Assembly: GCA_016195825.1 (NCBI GenBank)
Contig: JACPYV010000118.1
Span: 1 to 44,549 of the forward strand
Direction of reading: 5' to 3'
Source: Burkholderiales bacterium
GTDB lineage: Bacteria; Pseudomonadota; Gammaproteobacteria; Burkholderiales; Burkholderiaceae_C
DNA: 44,549 nt
Shown: positions 1-10,283 of the stretch, in pieces
Numbering within the stretch: the stretch's first letter is position 1
How the letters are laid out: every line of letters begins with the position of its first letter
Made by a program: the position numbers and the translations under genes
Notes under the pieces: generated by a model
Told to the model about the DNA's origin: nothing
What the model saw: only the letters and a program-made list of their open reading frames with translations
Database searches by the model: none

Positions 1-479
1 CCCATGGCGGCGAAGAACAGCACCCAGGCGCGGTTGAGCCTGAGCCAGACCGGGTCGGGCAGCGTGAGCTCGGCGCCCAGCATGCTCTGGATGAGGTTCT
101 TGCCGAACCAGGCCTGCGACACCCACAGCGTCAACGCCATGGCCCAGTACAGGCCGGTGGGCTTCCACTTGATGAAGGTCTCGTTGTGGAACCAGATCGT
201 GGCGCCGCCGAGGACGACGACCAGCGCTAGGCTGATCCACAGCATCAGGTCGATCTTCTTGCCGCGCAGCTTCAAGATGGCCGCCTGCGCCAGCGTCGCG
301 ATCATGACGACCACCGTGGCCAGCAGCACGGGCGCCTCCTGCGGCCCGACGACACCGCCCTGCACCAGGAAGCCGAAGTGCTGGGTCGCAAACGCTGCCG
401 CTGCATCCGGGCTGCCCTCGGCGCCCTTGAAGGCGACGAAGAACAGGATCAACGGTAGGAAATCAAGCAGGAGCTTCAT
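1..479 (-). CDS. yciB: Inner membrane-spanning protein YciB / septation protein A (3' end beyond window)
   Basis: The frame starts with ATG at 479-477 and stays open to the window edge, giving 159 codons. The product begins MKLLLDFLPLILFF and has several hydrophobic segments, plus the family-typical stretch WFHNETFIKWKPTGLYW. YciB (ispZ, septation protein A) is an integral inner-membrane protein implicated in cell-envelope integrity and septation. Family members are about 180 residues, so roughly 20 C-terminal residues lie outside the window. It is the last visible gene of a minus-strand run selO-msrB-yciB, 56 bp after msrB. No clear ribosome binding site precedes the ATG. A 6-bp inverted repeat (CGGAGC/GCTCCG, 497-513) sits in the gap. 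The family call is firm; the exact cellular role is not settled. Confidence 0.9.
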   Translation of the reverse strand, partial: MKLLLDFLPLILFFVAFKGAEGSPDAAAAFATQHFGFLVQGGVVGPQEAPVLLATVVVMIATLAQAAILKLRGKKIDLMLWISLALVVVLGGATIWFHNETFIKWKPTGLYWAMALTLWVSQAWFGKNLIQSMLGAELTLPDPVWLRLNRAWVLFFAAM

Positions 480-535
480 GTGGAATCAGTCGAGGACGGA
501 GCTGCTGGCTCCGCTCGGGCGGTCTGTCCCCGAGT

Positions 536-955
536 TCATGGATTGTCCCCGACGAAATCGATTGACGCCGAGTTGATGCAGAAACGCTCGCCCGTGGGCT
601 CGGGGCCGTCGGGGAAGACATGACCCAGGTGGCTGCCGCACTTGTTGCAGCGCACCTCCACGCGCACCATGCCGTGGCTGCGGTCGACGATGCGCTCGAC
701 GACCTCGCTGTTGACCGGCGCCCAGTAGCTGGGCCAGCCGCAGCCGGCGTCGAACTTGGTGTCGGCCTCGAACAGCGGCGTGCCGCAGCCGACGCAGTTG
801 TAGTGGCCGTGCTCGAAATGGTCCCAGTACTTGCCCGTGAAGGCGCGTTCCGTGCCGGCCTGGCGGGCGACCTGGTATTGCATCGGGTCCAGCTGCTCGC
901 GCCATTCGGCATCGGTCTTCTGGACGGGGTAGGGCTTGCTGGGGTCATGGCTCAT
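536..955 (-). CDS. msrB: Peptide-methionine (R)-S-oxide reductase MsrB
   Basis: A 139-residue MsrB that reduces methionine-R-sulfoxide in proteins back to methionine, using thioredoxin. Visible motifs are two zinc-binding CxxC pairs (C54/C57 in CVGCG and C103/C106 in CNKCG), the GCGWPSY loop at 71-77, and the catalytic cysteine C126 in RFCINS. The length is typical of single-domain MsrB, and without a signal peptide it should be cytoplasmic. Its ATG overlaps the selO stop codon by 4 bases (952-955), so the two are probably translationally coupled. An upstream thioredoxin domain or MsrA fusion, seen in some lineages, is absent. Confidence 0.96.
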   Translation of the reverse strand: MSHDPSKPYPVQKTDAEWREQLDPMQYQVARQAGTERAFTGKYWDHFEHGHYNCVGCGTPLFEADTKFDAGCGWPSYWAPVNSEVVERIVDRSHGMVRVEVRCNKCGSHLGHVFPDGPEPTGERFCINSASIDFVGDNP

Positions 956-2400
956 GATGAACAGGACACTTCGAGGCTTTGGGCCCAGTCGGGCGGCAGG
1001 GCCGCGTCGCCGGGGAGAGCGGGTTCGTCGAACGGGCGGCTCAGAACTTTCAGCAGCCGGTCGATCTCGCTGAAATCGCCGCCCTGCGCCGCGCGGATGG
1101 CGCCCTCGGCGAGGTGGTTGCGTAGTACGACGGCCGGGTTGACGGCAAGCATGCGCGCTTGGGCGTGCGGCGCCGTGCGCGGGCGCCAGCGTGCCAGCCA
1201 GGCGTCCAGTGCATCGCGGTCGATGAACAGGTCGCGCAGCGGCTCAGGGTGGGTGAGGGCGCGCGACAGGCGGCGAAAGCTCTGCGTAAAGTCTGCGCGC
1301 GACGCGGCCATGAGCTTCAGGAAGTCATCGGCCAGGGCCTGATCGGCGGGCTGCTCGCCATCCAGGCCGAGCTTGGCGCGCAGGCGGCCGAGCATCTGGC
1401 TGGCGAAGCGGTCGCGGAAGGCCTCGACAGCCTCCAGCAGCCGCTCGCCGGCGGCTTCCTGCTCGCCGTCCATCAGCGGCACGAAAGCCTGGGCCAGCGC
1501 GTGCAGGTTCCAGAACGCGACCGAAGGCTGGCGGGCGTAGGCATAGCGACCGCGGTCGTCGCTGTGGTTGCAGATGTGGCCAGGGTCGAAGGCATCCATG
1601 AAGCCGAACGGGCCGTAGTCCAGCGTCAGGCCCAGCATGGACATGTTGTCGGTGTTCATGACGCCGTGGCAGAAGCCGACGGCCTGCCAGTGCGCGACGA
1701 GGTCGGCGGTCTGCAGCGCCACCTTCTTCAGCAGCGCCACGGCGGGCTCGGGCGCGTCGGCGCATTCGGGCGCATGGTGTGCGATGAAGAAGGCCGTCAG
1801 GCGGCGCAGCGCCTCCAGCTGATCGTGGTGCGCGAAATGTTCGAAATGGCCGAAGCGGATGAAGCTGGGCGCGACGCGTGTGACGACGGCGGCCGTCTCG
1901 ACGGTCTCGCGGATGACGGGCATCTCAGAGCCGGTGATGCACAGCGCGCGCGTCGTCGGCACGCCCAGGGCCGTCATCGCCTCCGAGCACAGGAACTCGC
2001 GGATGGACGAGCGCAGCACCGCGCGGCCGTCGCCGCGGCGGGAGTAAGGCGTCCGGCCGCCTCCCTTGAGTTGCAGCTCCTGCGGGCCGGCCGGTGTGTC
2101 GACCTCGCCCAGCCACAGAGCACGTCCATCACCCAGCTGGCCGGCCCAGACGCCAAACTGGTGGCCGCTGTAGACGGTGGCCAGCGGCCTCATGCCGGGC
2201 CAGCTTGCATTGCCGGAGAGCGCGGCCAGTGCTTCGGGGCGCGCAGCCCAGTCGGCCGGCCAGCCGAGCAGCTCGGCGCAGGCCGGGCTGCGGGCGACCC
2301 AGTGAGGGTCGGGCAAGCCTTGCGCGGGCAGTTCGGTGAAGAAGTCGGCACCCAGTGCGGCGAAGCGGTTGGTCCAGGCCAGACCCTCGAGCGGTTTCAT
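952..2400 (-). CDS. selO: Protein adenylyltransferase SelO (YdiU family)
   Basis: A 482-residue SelO/YdiU pseudokinase, close to the family's usual 475-500. Characterised SelO proteins bind ATP in a flipped orientation and transfer AMP to Ser/Thr/Tyr of redox proteins, linked to the oxidative stress response. Visible landmarks are K112 in [13 protein letters not shown], the NTDNMS motif (D251 as probable catalytic base, N252) and D261 in [10 protein letters not shown] as a metal ligand, followed by [12 protein letters not shown]. The C-terminus ends in CSS, with cysteine where eukaryotic SELENOO has selenocysteine. It is the first gene of selO-msrB-yciB and lies divergent from the acyl-CoA synthetase, with 134 bp between them. 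Confidence 0.96.
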   Translation of the reverse strand: MKPLEGLAWTNRFAALGADFFTELPAQGLPDPHWVARSPACAELLGWPADWAARPEALAALSGNASWPGMRPLATVYSGHQFGVWAGQLGDGRALWLGEVDTPAGPQELQLKGGGRTPYSRRGDGRAVLRSSIREFLCSEAMTALGVPTTRALCITGSEMPVIRETVETAAVVTRVAPSFIRFGHFEHFAHHDQLEALRRLTAFFIAHHAPECADAPEPAVALLKKVALQTADLVAHWQAVGFCHGVMNTDNMSMLGLTLDYGPFGFMDAFDPGHICNHSDDRGRYAYARQPSVAFWNLHALAQAFVPLMDGEQEAAGERLLEAVEAFRDRFASQMLGRLRAKLGLDGEQPADQALADDFLKLMAASRADFTQSFRRLSRALTHPEPLRDLFIDRDALDAWLARWRPRTAPHAQARMLAVNPAVVLRNHLAEGAIRAAQGGDFSEIDRLLKVLSRPFDEPALPGDAALPPDWAQSLEVSCSS

Positions 2401-2534
2401 CGCACCAGTTTAGTGATGAGGTGTTTTGCCCTGCTCACCCGGGTGTTTCCCCGGGGGCGAAGGGTCGCGGTTGTGACGTTCGGGCTTAGAAACCGCGGGC
2501 TAGACTGGGTCGATAAGACAGCCAGGAGACAACC
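2401..2534. promoter_or_regulatory. Divergent promoter region between selO and the acyl-CoA synthetase
   Basis: This 134-bp gap must hold promoters for both directions. A CCCGGG inverted repeat with a 6-base loop (about 2439-2456) is the only clear symmetry. A weak plus-strand -10-like TAGACT lies near 2501-2506 without a convincing -35. The plus-strand gene has a good Shine-Dalgarno, AGGAGA, five bases before its ATG. I see no recognisable operator. Confidence 0.35.
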
Positions 2535-4181
<1,647 letters not shown>

Positions 4182-4198
4182 GCTGTCTGGGGTAAGCA

Positions 4199-4218
4199 CG
4201 GGACTGCACGGGGTCCCG
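4199..4218. other. Small inverted repeat between the synthetase and binding-protein genes
   Basis: CGGGAC (4199-4204) and GTCCCG (4213-4218) can form a 6-bp stem with an 8-base loop. No T-run follows, so it is at most a partial attenuator or an mRNA 3' stabiliser. It separates the synthetase stop codon from the AT-richer stretch ahead of the binding-protein gene. Confidence 0.3.
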
Positions 4219-4268
4219 GCTGGATTAACTTTCGTTCACATTCAGTGCCATCACAACAGGAGACAAGC

Positions 4269-5519
4269 ATGTTCGACATCACCTCGACCCGCTCCCCACT
4301 GCGTGCCATCGCAGCCGCCACGCTAGTGCTGGCTGCTGCTGGTGCCCAGGCCCAGAAAGGCGAGACGGTCAAGCTGGCCTACATCGACGCGCTCTCCGGC
4401 CTGATGGGCCCGGTCGGGCAGAACCAGGTCAAGACCTTCCAGTTCCTCGGCGAGAAGACCAACAAGAGCAACCCGGCGGGCGTGAAGTTCGAGATCGTCA
4501 CGTTCGACAACAAGTTGAGCCCGGCCGAGTCGCTGAACCTGCTGAAGGCGGCGGCCGACCAGGGCATCCGCTACATCATGCAGGGCAATGGCTCCAGCGT
4601 CGCGCTGGCGCTGAGCGACGCGGTCAGCAAGCACAACGAGCGCAACCCGGGCAAGGAAATCGTCTATCTGAACTACTCGGCGGTGGATCCCGACCTGACC
4701 AACAGCAAGTGCAGCTACTGGCACTTCCGCTTCGACGCCGACACCTCCATGAAGATGGAGGCGCTGACCACCTTCATGAAGGACCAGCCCGACGTCAAGA
4801 AGGTCTTCCTGCTGAACCAGAACTATGCCCACGGCCACCAGGTCGCCAAGTACGCCAAGGAGATGCTGGGCCGCAAGCGCCCGGACATCCAGATCGTCGG
4901 CGAAGACCTGCACCCGCTGGCCCAGGTGCGCGATTTCGCGCCCTACATCGCCAAGATCAAGGCCAGCGGTGCCGATACCGTTATCACGGGCAACTGGGGC
5001 TCCGACCTGGCGCTGATGGTGAAGGCCGCCAATGAGGCTGGCTACAACGGCAAGTTCTTCACCTACTACACCGGCGTGACCGGCACGCCCACTGCGCTGG
5101 GCACTGGCGGCGCGGGCCGCGTCTACCAGGTGGCCTACAGCCACTACAACATGGGCGGCCAGGCGCAGAAGGATGCCGACGAGTTCAACAAGAAGTTCGG
5201 CGACGACATGTACACGCTCAGCGTGCAGCACATCTATACGCTGCTGAGTCAGGCCATGGCCAACGCCAAGTCCACCGACCCGGTGAAGGTCGCCGCGGCG
5301 ATGGAAGGCCTGACGGTCAAGAGCTTCAACGGCGACGTGACCATGCGCAAGACCGACCACCAGCTGCAGCAGCCGCTGTTCATCTCGGTCTGGCAGAAGG
5401 CCGACGCCAAGTACCCCTACAGCCCGGAGAAGACGGGCATGACGCTGGCGCCGGTGAAGCAGTACGACTCGTATGTTTCGTCCACGCCCACGTCCTGCCA
5501 GATGAAGCGGCCCGGCTGA
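4269..5519 (+). CDS. Periplasmic substrate-binding protein of a branched-chain-amino-acid-type ABC transporter
   Basis: A 416-residue type I periplasmic binding protein (Peripla_BP_6/LivK-like). The N-terminus has a signal peptide with a hydrophobic core ([15 protein letters not shown]) and a probable cleavage after AQA near residue 28. The mature part opens with [18 protein letters not shown], typical of the fold. The ATG at 4269 is chosen because AGGAGA lies at 4258-4263; the frame is open further upstream without a better signal. The protein would capture the ligand in the periplasm and deliver it to LivH/LivM. The preceding acyl-CoA synthetase makes an organic acid ligand more likely than leucine; this is inference from context. 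Confidence 0.92.
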   Translation: MFDITSTRSPLRAIAAATLVLAAAGAQAQKGETVKLAYIDALSGLMGPVGQNQVKTFQFLGEKTNKSNPAGVKFEIVTFDNKLSPAESLNLLKAAADQGIRYIMQGNGSSVALALSDAVSKHNERNPGKEIVYLNYSAVDPDLTNSKCSYWHFRFDADTSMKMEALTTFMKDQPDVKKVFLLNQNYAHGHQVAKYAKEMLGRKRPDIQIVGEDLHPLAQVRDFAPYIAKIKASGADTVITGNWGSDLALMVKAANEAGYNGKFFTYYTGVTGTPTALGTGGAGRVYQVAYSHYNMGGQAQKDADEFNKKFGDDMYTLSVQHIYTLLSQAMANAKSTDPVKVAAAMEGLTVKSFNGDVTMRKTDHQLQQPLFISVWQKADAKYPYSPEKTGMTLAPVKQYDSYVSSTPTSCQMKRPG

Positions 5520-5554
5520 GCGGTCCGCTCACCTTGCTACGGCTCGGGCTGATC

Positions 5555-5607
5555 TCGGGCTCGTGGTGCTCGCCGTACGGATGTACGGCTGCGCGCCCCG
5601 AACCCGA
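5555..5607. repeat. Long imperfect hairpin between the binding-protein and LivH genes
   Basis: The core is a perfect 7-bp inverted repeat, GCCGTAC (5572-5578) and GTACGGC (5583-5589), around a GGAT loop. The arms extend outward to about 5555 and 5607 with mostly matched or G-U pairs and one bulge. Further weak symmetry reaches about 5533-5628, and CTCGGGCT occurs twice on the left side. A stable structure here could protect the abundant binding-protein mRNA and reduce read-through into the permease genes. It could also be a copy of a dispersed REP-like repeat; no second copy is seen in this window. Confidence 0.55.
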
Positions 5608-5682
5608 CCTCCACCCGCTCGCTACGCAAGCTGGGCCAACCGCTGCGGTTGTTTTCCAACGTTCGCTCTCAGGGTCAGCCTC

Positions 5683-6699
5683 TTGGATCAAGTCTTCATC
5701 AATCTGCTGAACGGCCTGTCGTCCGGCCTGCTGCTGTTCATGCTCAGCTCGGGCCTGACGCTGATCTTCAGCATGATGGGCGTGCTGAACTTCGCGCACG
5801 CCAGCTTCTACATGGTGGGCGCCTACGTTGCCTACTCGCTGGTGGGCGTGCTGGGCTTCTGGCCGGCACTGCTGCTGGCGCCGCTGCTGGTGGGCATGAT
5901 GGGCGCGGGCTTCGAGCGAATCGCGCTGCGGCGCGTGCACAAGTTCGGCCACGTGCCGGAGCTGCTGATCACCTTCGGCCTGTCCTACGTGGTGCTGGAG
6001 CTGGTGCAGCTCGTCTGGGGCCGAACGGCGGTGGCGTTCACGCCGCCACCGGAGCTACAAGGCTCGGCCTTCACCATCATCTCGTCGCCGGTGCAGGGCA
6101 TGTCCTTCGCATTGGGCAAGGCGGCGCCGGAGCTGTGCACGGCCGCGCTGTGCTCCACCTTCCCGATCACGCGCGCCTTCATGATGTTCGTCGCGCTGCT
6201 GATGCTGCTGGCCCTGTGGCTGCTGCTGACGCGCACCCGCGTGGGCCTGGTCATCCAGGCTTCGCTGACGCACCCGGAGATGGTGGAGGCGCTGGGGCAC
6301 AACGTGCCGCGGGTGCTGATGCTGGTGTTCGGCAGCGGCTGTGCGCTGGCGGCGCTGGCGGGCGTCATCGGCGGCATCACCTTCGTGACCGAGCCCAACA
6401 TGGCAGCCATCGTCGGCTCCATCATCTTCGTGGTGGTGGTGGTGGGCGGCATCGGCTCGCTGGCGGGCGCCTTCGTCGGCTCGCTGGTCATCGGTCTGCT
6501 GCAGACGCTGCCTCTGACGGTGGACGCGTCGCTGGCCTCGGCACTGACGTCCATGGGCTTTACCGTCACGCCGTCCACGCCGGGCTACCCGGTGCTGCGG
6601 CTGGCGTTGAAGGACGTAGCGCAGATCCTGCCGTACCTTCTGATGGTGCTGATCCTGATCTTCCGGCCCAAGGGCCTGCTCGGGACGCGGGAAGACTGA
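5683..6699 (+). CDS. ABC transporter permease, LivH family
   Basis: A LivH-type inner-membrane permease of about 338 residues with around eight hydrophobic segments. Its N-terminus, INLLNGLSSGLLLFMLSSGL followed by TLIFSMMGVLNFAHASFYM, is characteristic of the family, as is VVVVVGGIGSLAGAFVGSL near the C-terminus. The most probable start is TTG at 5683, preceded by the weak Shine-Dalgarno AGGG (5671-5674). The frame is open back to 5563, but that extra part is arginine/cysteine-rich, lies over the hairpin and does not look like coding sequence. The stop overlaps the livM ATG (6699), giving coupled translation with its permease partner. Confidence 0.9.
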   Translation: MDQVFINLLNGLSSGLLLFMLSSGLTLIFSMMGVLNFAHASFYMVGAYVAYSLVGVLGFWPALLLAPLLVGMMGAGFERIALRRVHKFGHVPELLITFGLSYVVLELVQLVWGRTAVAFTPPPELQGSAFTIISSPVQGMSFALGKAAPELCTAALCSTFPITRAFMMFVALLMLLALWLLLTRTRVGLVIQASLTHPEMVEALGHNVPRVLMLVFGSGCALAALAGVIGGITFVTEPNMAAIVGSIIFVVVVVGGIGSLAGAFVGSLVIGLLQTLPLTVDASLASALTSMGFTVTPSTPGYPVLRLALKDVAQILPYLLMVLILIFRPKGLLGTRED

Positions 6700-7994
6700 T
6701 GAGCAAGACTGCCGAATTCCATTTCAAGCCCTACAACGTCGGGCGCTGGGTCATCTGGGGGTTCTTCGCCCTCGTCCTCGTCGTCGCCCCGCGCCTGTGG
6801 ACCAGCGGCCTGGCGCAGACCATGCTCACGCAGATGGGCATCGGCATCATCGCCTGCCTGGCCTACAACATCCTGCTGGGCCAGGGCGGCATGCTGAGCT
6901 TCGGCTACGCGGTCTACAGCGGCATGGGTGCCTTCCTGGCCATCCATGCGCTGAACATGGCCGGCGCCGGCACGCTGGGTATCCCTGTCAGCCTGATCCC
7001 GCTGGTGGGCGGCCTGGCCGGCGTGGTGTGCGCGGCGCTGCTGGGCTATGTGTCGACCAAGAAGGCCGGCACGCCATTCGCGATGATCACGCTGGGCATC
7101 GGCGAGCTGGTGTTCGCGCTGGCGTTGATGCTGCCGGAGTTCTCGGGCGGCGAGGGCGGCGTGTCCAGCAACCGCGTGATCGGCAAGCCGGTCATGGGCA
7201 TCAGCTTCGGGCCGCAGATCCAGGTGTACTACCTCGTCGCGGTGTATTGCTTCATCTGCACGGCGGCGATGTTCGCGCTGACGCGCACGCCGCTGGGCCG
7301 CATGCTGAACGCCGTGCGCGACAACCCCGAACGCGTCGAGTTCATCGGCTATGACACGCACTGGGTGCGCTTCATGGCATTCACGATCTCCGGTTTCTTT
7401 GCCGGCATCGCCGGCGGCCTGGGCGCCATCAACACCGAGATCGTCAACGGCGAGGTGTTGCACGCGTCGCGCTCTGGTGCCTACCTGCTGTTCACCTTCC
7501 TCGGCGGCGCGACCTTCTTCTTCGGCCCCATCATCGGTGCGGTGCTGATGGTCATCGCGCTGGTGCTGCTTTCCGAGCTGACGAGCGCCTGGCTGCTCTA
7601 CCTGGGCCTGGTGTTCCTGTTCATGGTCATGTACGCGCCGGGTGGCTTCGCGAGCCTGATCCTCATGAACCTGCGCGTGGCGGCCTTCGGCAAATTGGGG
7701 CGCATCTGGACCTCCTACCTCGGGCTGGCCGGCACGGCGCTGGCGGCACTGGTGGGCGCTGCGGCCATGATCGAGATGGTCTACCACCGCCAGCTCAACG
7801 AGGCCCTGGGCCCCGAGCTGCGCTTCATGGGCGCGACGCTGAACAGCTCGGGCGTGGACGCCTGGTTCGGCGCCTGCTGGCTCCTGGTCGTGGGCATTGG
7901 GCTCTTCGAGGTCGTGCGGCGTCACTACGCGCGCCAGTGGGGCGAGATCCAGGAAGAGATCGAGAAGGAAATCAAACGCAGGGAGGCGCTATGA
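6699..7994 (+). CDS. ABC transporter permease, LivM family, with C-terminal extension
   Basis: A 431-residue LivM-type permease, longer than the usual 300-360 residues. The core includes ACLAYNILLGQGGMLSFGYA, the EAA-like loop RMLNAVRDNPERVEFIGYD, and IAGGLGAINTEIVNGE. After the conserved MYAPGGFASLI segment there are two more hydrophobic segments (about residues 350-365 and 390-405). A charged tail rich in Glu/Lys/Arg (EEIEKEIKRREAL) follows. It pairs with LivH to form the membrane channel. It starts at the LivH stop and ends overlapping the next ATPase gene by 4 bases. Confidence 0.92.
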   Translation: MSKTAEFHFKPYNVGRWVIWGFFALVLVVAPRLWTSGLAQTMLTQMGIGIIACLAYNILLGQGGMLSFGYAVYSGMGAFLAIHALNMAGAGTLGIPVSLIPLVGGLAGVVCAALLGYVSTKKAGTPFAMITLGIGELVFALALMLPEFSGGEGGVSSNRVIGKPVMGISFGPQIQVYYLVAVYCFICTAAMFALTRTPLGRMLNAVRDNPERVEFIGYDTHWVRFMAFTISGFFAGIAGGLGAINTEIVNGEVLHASRSGAYLLFTFLGGATFFFGPIIGAVLMVIALVLLSELTSAWLLYLGLVFLFMVMYAPGGFASLILMNLRVAAFGKLGRIWTSYLGLAGTALAALVGAAAMIEMVYHRQLNEALGPELRFMGATLNSSGVDAWFGACWLLVVGIGLFEVVRRHYARQWGEIQEEIEKEIKRREAL

Positions 7995-8761
7995 GTTACG
8001 CCCTCGAACTGCGCGACGTGCGCAAGAGCTTCGGCAAGAGCGAGATCATCCGCGGCGCCAACCTGGCTGTGCAGGCCGGTGAGCGTGTCGCCATCATCGG
8101 CCCCAATGGCGCCGGCAAGAGCACGTTGTTCAACCTGATCAGCGGCCGCTTTGCGCCGACCTCGGGCGAGATCCAGCTGCACGGCCAGCGCATCCACGGC
8201 AAGAAGCCCTACGAGATCAACCGCCTGGGCCTGTCGCGCAGCTTCCAGGTCTCCAACCTGTTTACGCGGCTGTCGGTGTTCGAGAACGTCCGCTGCGCAG
8301 TGCTGTGGAGCCTGGGCCATCGCTACGCGTTCTGGAAGTTCCTGGCCGACCTGGACGACGCCAACGACCGCGCCGAGCAGATCCTGGAAATGATCAAGCT
8401 CGACAAGCGCCGCGACGTGCTGGCCATGAACCTGACCTACGCCGAGGCGCGGGCGTTGGAGATCGGCATCACCATCGCTGGCGGTTCCAGTGTCATCCTG
8501 CTGGACGAGCCCACGGCCGGCATGAGCAAGAGCGAGACCAAGCGCTTCATCCAGCTCATCCGCGACGTGACGGTCGGCAAGACGCTGCTGACCGTGGAGC
8601 ACGACATGGGCGTCGTGTTCGGTCTGGCTGACAAGATCGCCGTGCTGGTGTACGGCGAGGTCATCGCCTTTGACACGCCGGACGCGGTGCGCGCCAACGC
8701 GCGGGTGCAGGAGGCCTACCTCGGATCCGTGCTCGCAGAAACACAGGCGGCAGCAGCATGA
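7991..8761 (+). CDS. ABC transporter ATP-binding protein, LivG family (altered signature motif)
   Basis: A 256-residue LivG-type ATPase. Walker A is canonical (GPNGAGKS, 37-44), Walker B with its glutamate is LLDEP (170-174), and the H-switch is present in TVEHDMGVV. The signature motif, normally LSYGx in this family, reads LTYAE at 148-152, losing both the serine and the glycine that contact ATP in the partner site. The start ATG overlaps the livM stop. Alternative upstream starts lie inside livM and are unnecessary. It should work as a heterodimer with the LivF protein encoded next. Confidence 0.93.
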   Translation: MSYALELRDVRKSFGKSEIIRGANLAVQAGERVAIIGPNGAGKSTLFNLISGRFAPTSGEIQLHGQRIHGKKPYEINRLGLSRSFQVSNLFTRLSVFENVRCAVLWSLGHRYAFWKFLADLDDANDRAEQILEMIKLDKRRDVLAMNLTYAEARALEIGITIAGGSSVILLDEPTAGMSKSETKRFIQLIRDVTVGKTLLTVEHDMGVVFGLADKIAVLVYGEVIAFDTPDAVRANARVQEAYLGSVLAETQAAAA

Positions 8762-9468
8762 GCCAAGGTCGCATCCTCCAACTGGACAACGTCCACGCTT
8801 TCTACGGCAAGAGCCATGTGCTTCACGGTGTGAGCCTGCAGGTGAACCCGGGCGAGATCGTCAGCCTGCTGGGCCGCAACGGCGCAGGCCGCTCGACCAT
8901 GGTCAAGACCATCATGGGCCAGGTCGATGCCAAGGGCTCGGTCAAGTTCGGCGATGTCGAGCTGGTGGGCCGCAAGGCCTACGAGATCGCGCACATGGGC
9001 CTGGGTTACGTACCCGAGAACCGCGACATCTTCCCCAAGCTGACGGTGCACCAGAACCTGCTGCTGGGCCAGAAGAGCGGCGCGAAGAACCCGCGCTGGG
9101 GCTTCGACGACATGTACAAGATGTTCCCGCGCCTGAAGGAGCGCCAGCACACCGAGGCCGGCGTGCTGTCCGGTGGCGAGCAGCAGATGCTCACGCTCTG
9201 CCGCACGCTGATGGGCGACCCCGACCTCATCATGATCGACGAACCCACCGAGGGCCTGGCGCCCAAGATCGTCGAGCTGGTGGCCGAGTACCTGAAGGAG
9301 CTCAAGAACCGCGGCATCGCCGTGCTGCTGGTGGAGCAGAAGCTGGCCATCGCGCTGGAGATCTCCGAGCGCTGCTACGTCATGGGCCACGGCCGCATCG
9401 TCTTCGAGGGCACGCCAGCCGAGCTGCGTGCCAATGCCTACATCCGCAAGGAGTGGCTGGAGGTCTGA
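8758..9468 (+). CDS. ABC transporter ATP-binding protein, LivF family (Walker A lysine replaced by arginine)
   Basis: A 236-residue LivF-type ATPase that overlaps livG by 4 bases. The signature motif is intact (LSGGEQQ) and Walker B is IDEPTEGL. Walker A reads GRNGAGRST at 39-47, with R45 (codon CGC at 8890-8892) where nearly all ABC ATPases have lysine. The H-switch position is Gln (LVEQK), as is common in LivF. The gene ends the liv operon. The altered Walker A here and the altered signature in LivG would meet in the same composite ATP site, leaving the other site canonical. Confidence 0.93.
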   Translation: MSQGRILQLDNVHAFYGKSHVLHGVSLQVNPGEIVSLLGRNGAGRSTMVKTIMGQVDAKGSVKFGDVELVGRKAYEIAHMGLGYVPENRDIFPKLTVHQNLLLGQKSGAKNPRWGFDDMYKMFPRLKERQHTEAGVLSGGEQQMLTLCRTLMGDPDLIMIDEPTEGLAPKIVELVAEYLKELKNRGIAVLLVEQKLAIALEISERCYVMGHGRIVFEGTPAELRANAYIRKEWLEV

Positions 9469-9480
9469 GCCGCGCTGTAG

Positions 9481-9530
9481 GCAGGCCTGGTAGGCCTTGC
9501 GGGCCAGGCGGGCTGATGACCAGCTCAGCC
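9481..9530. terminator. Weak convergent terminator region between livF and the interrupted GGDEF-like gene
   Basis: Two short hairpins fill the gap. AGGCCT occurs twice around GGT (9483-9497), and GGCTGA/TCAGCC (9511-9516 and 9525-9530) forms a 6-bp stem with an 8-base loop. Neither has a T-run. The second overlaps the stop codon of the minus-strand gene. They may end transcripts from both sides but are not textbook intrinsic terminators. Confidence 0.3.
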
Positions 9531-10037
9531 GGCTTCCCGCTCGCGCAGGTCCCGCTGCGCCACCTCTGCCAGATCGGCGCCGTGCCGCCCCTGGTCGGGA
9601 AACACCGCCCGCCCCACGCGCACGGCCATCTGCATCAGCCGACCGTCCACGCCGTAGGTGCCCTTGAGCGCTTGCAGCAGACGCCGCTCGACGAGCGCCG
9701 CCTCCTGGGCACCCGCGGTCAGCAGCAGCACGGCGAAGCCCTGCTCACCGACCTGCACCACCTCGTCTGCGCCACGCACCCGGTTGCGCATGCGCTGGCT
9801 GGCCGCATGGACCAGGCCGCTGCGCTCCTCGCTGCCCAGGCTGTCGCCGGCGCGTTCCACCACCTCGACCTCGACCCATAACATTGCCAACTGCCCGCCC
9901 TCGCGTCGGCACTGGGCGAACTAGCGCGATACGCGCAGGCCAAGGGCGGCGAGGGACTCCACTTGGGGCAGCAGCACGCCAGGGCCGCCGCGTGCCAGCG
10001 TGAGCGAGTCTTCGACGAGAAGGGGGGCGTGGGACAT
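9525..10037 (-). pseudogene. Degenerate GGDEF-domain-like protein interrupted by an in-frame TAG
   Basis: Reading from ATG at 10037-10035, with a CGGAG ribosome binding site seven bases upstream, the frame runs 38 codons (MSHAPLLVEDSLTLARGG and on). It meets TAG at 9923-9921 and continues in the same frame for 132 codons to TGA at 9527-9525. The downstream part looks like a small GGDEF domain: LAMLWVEVEVVERAGD resembles the first strand and metal region, MRNRVRGADEVVQVGEQGFA the signature region, and AVLLLTAG the following strand. The signature is GEQGF rather than GGDEF, so even an intact protein would probably not make cyclic di-GMP. The frame is clean on both sides of the single stop, so either a recent nonsense mutation or a sequencing error is possible. 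A downstream restart at ATG 9890-9888 could give a 121-residue product. Confidence 0.6.
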
Positions 10038-10283
10038 GCAATGGCTCCGTCGGTTCTGGGCTCGGGTGTGGCTTGCGGCCAGCCCTCAGCGAGGTGAGGG
10101 CCGGTTGCGGGGCAGCCCCGGCTTGTGCCGGCCTCCCTGGCTGGTCTAACAACCTGGCCCTCCTTCTTCAAAACGGACATCTCCGCCAGAACCCGACATC
10201 GGGCCCCAAAAAAAATCTGCCCCCCGGGGCCGACCCTCGCGCGACACCGCGCTCCGGCGTCTCCAGCCGTTAGAGTGCGGCCG
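10038..10283. promoter_or_regulatory. Divergent intergenic region upstream of the sigma-kinase genes
   Basis: This 246-bp stretch separates the interrupted GGDEF-like gene from the sigma factor. It holds GC-rich inverted repeats around 10090-10130 and a run of eight A at about 10207-10214. That run is flanked by GGCCCC and GGGGCC, which could pair with a loop of about 16 bases. No convincing sigma-70 promoter is visible. If the sigma factor is autoregulated, its own promoter should lie here. Confidence 0.35.
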
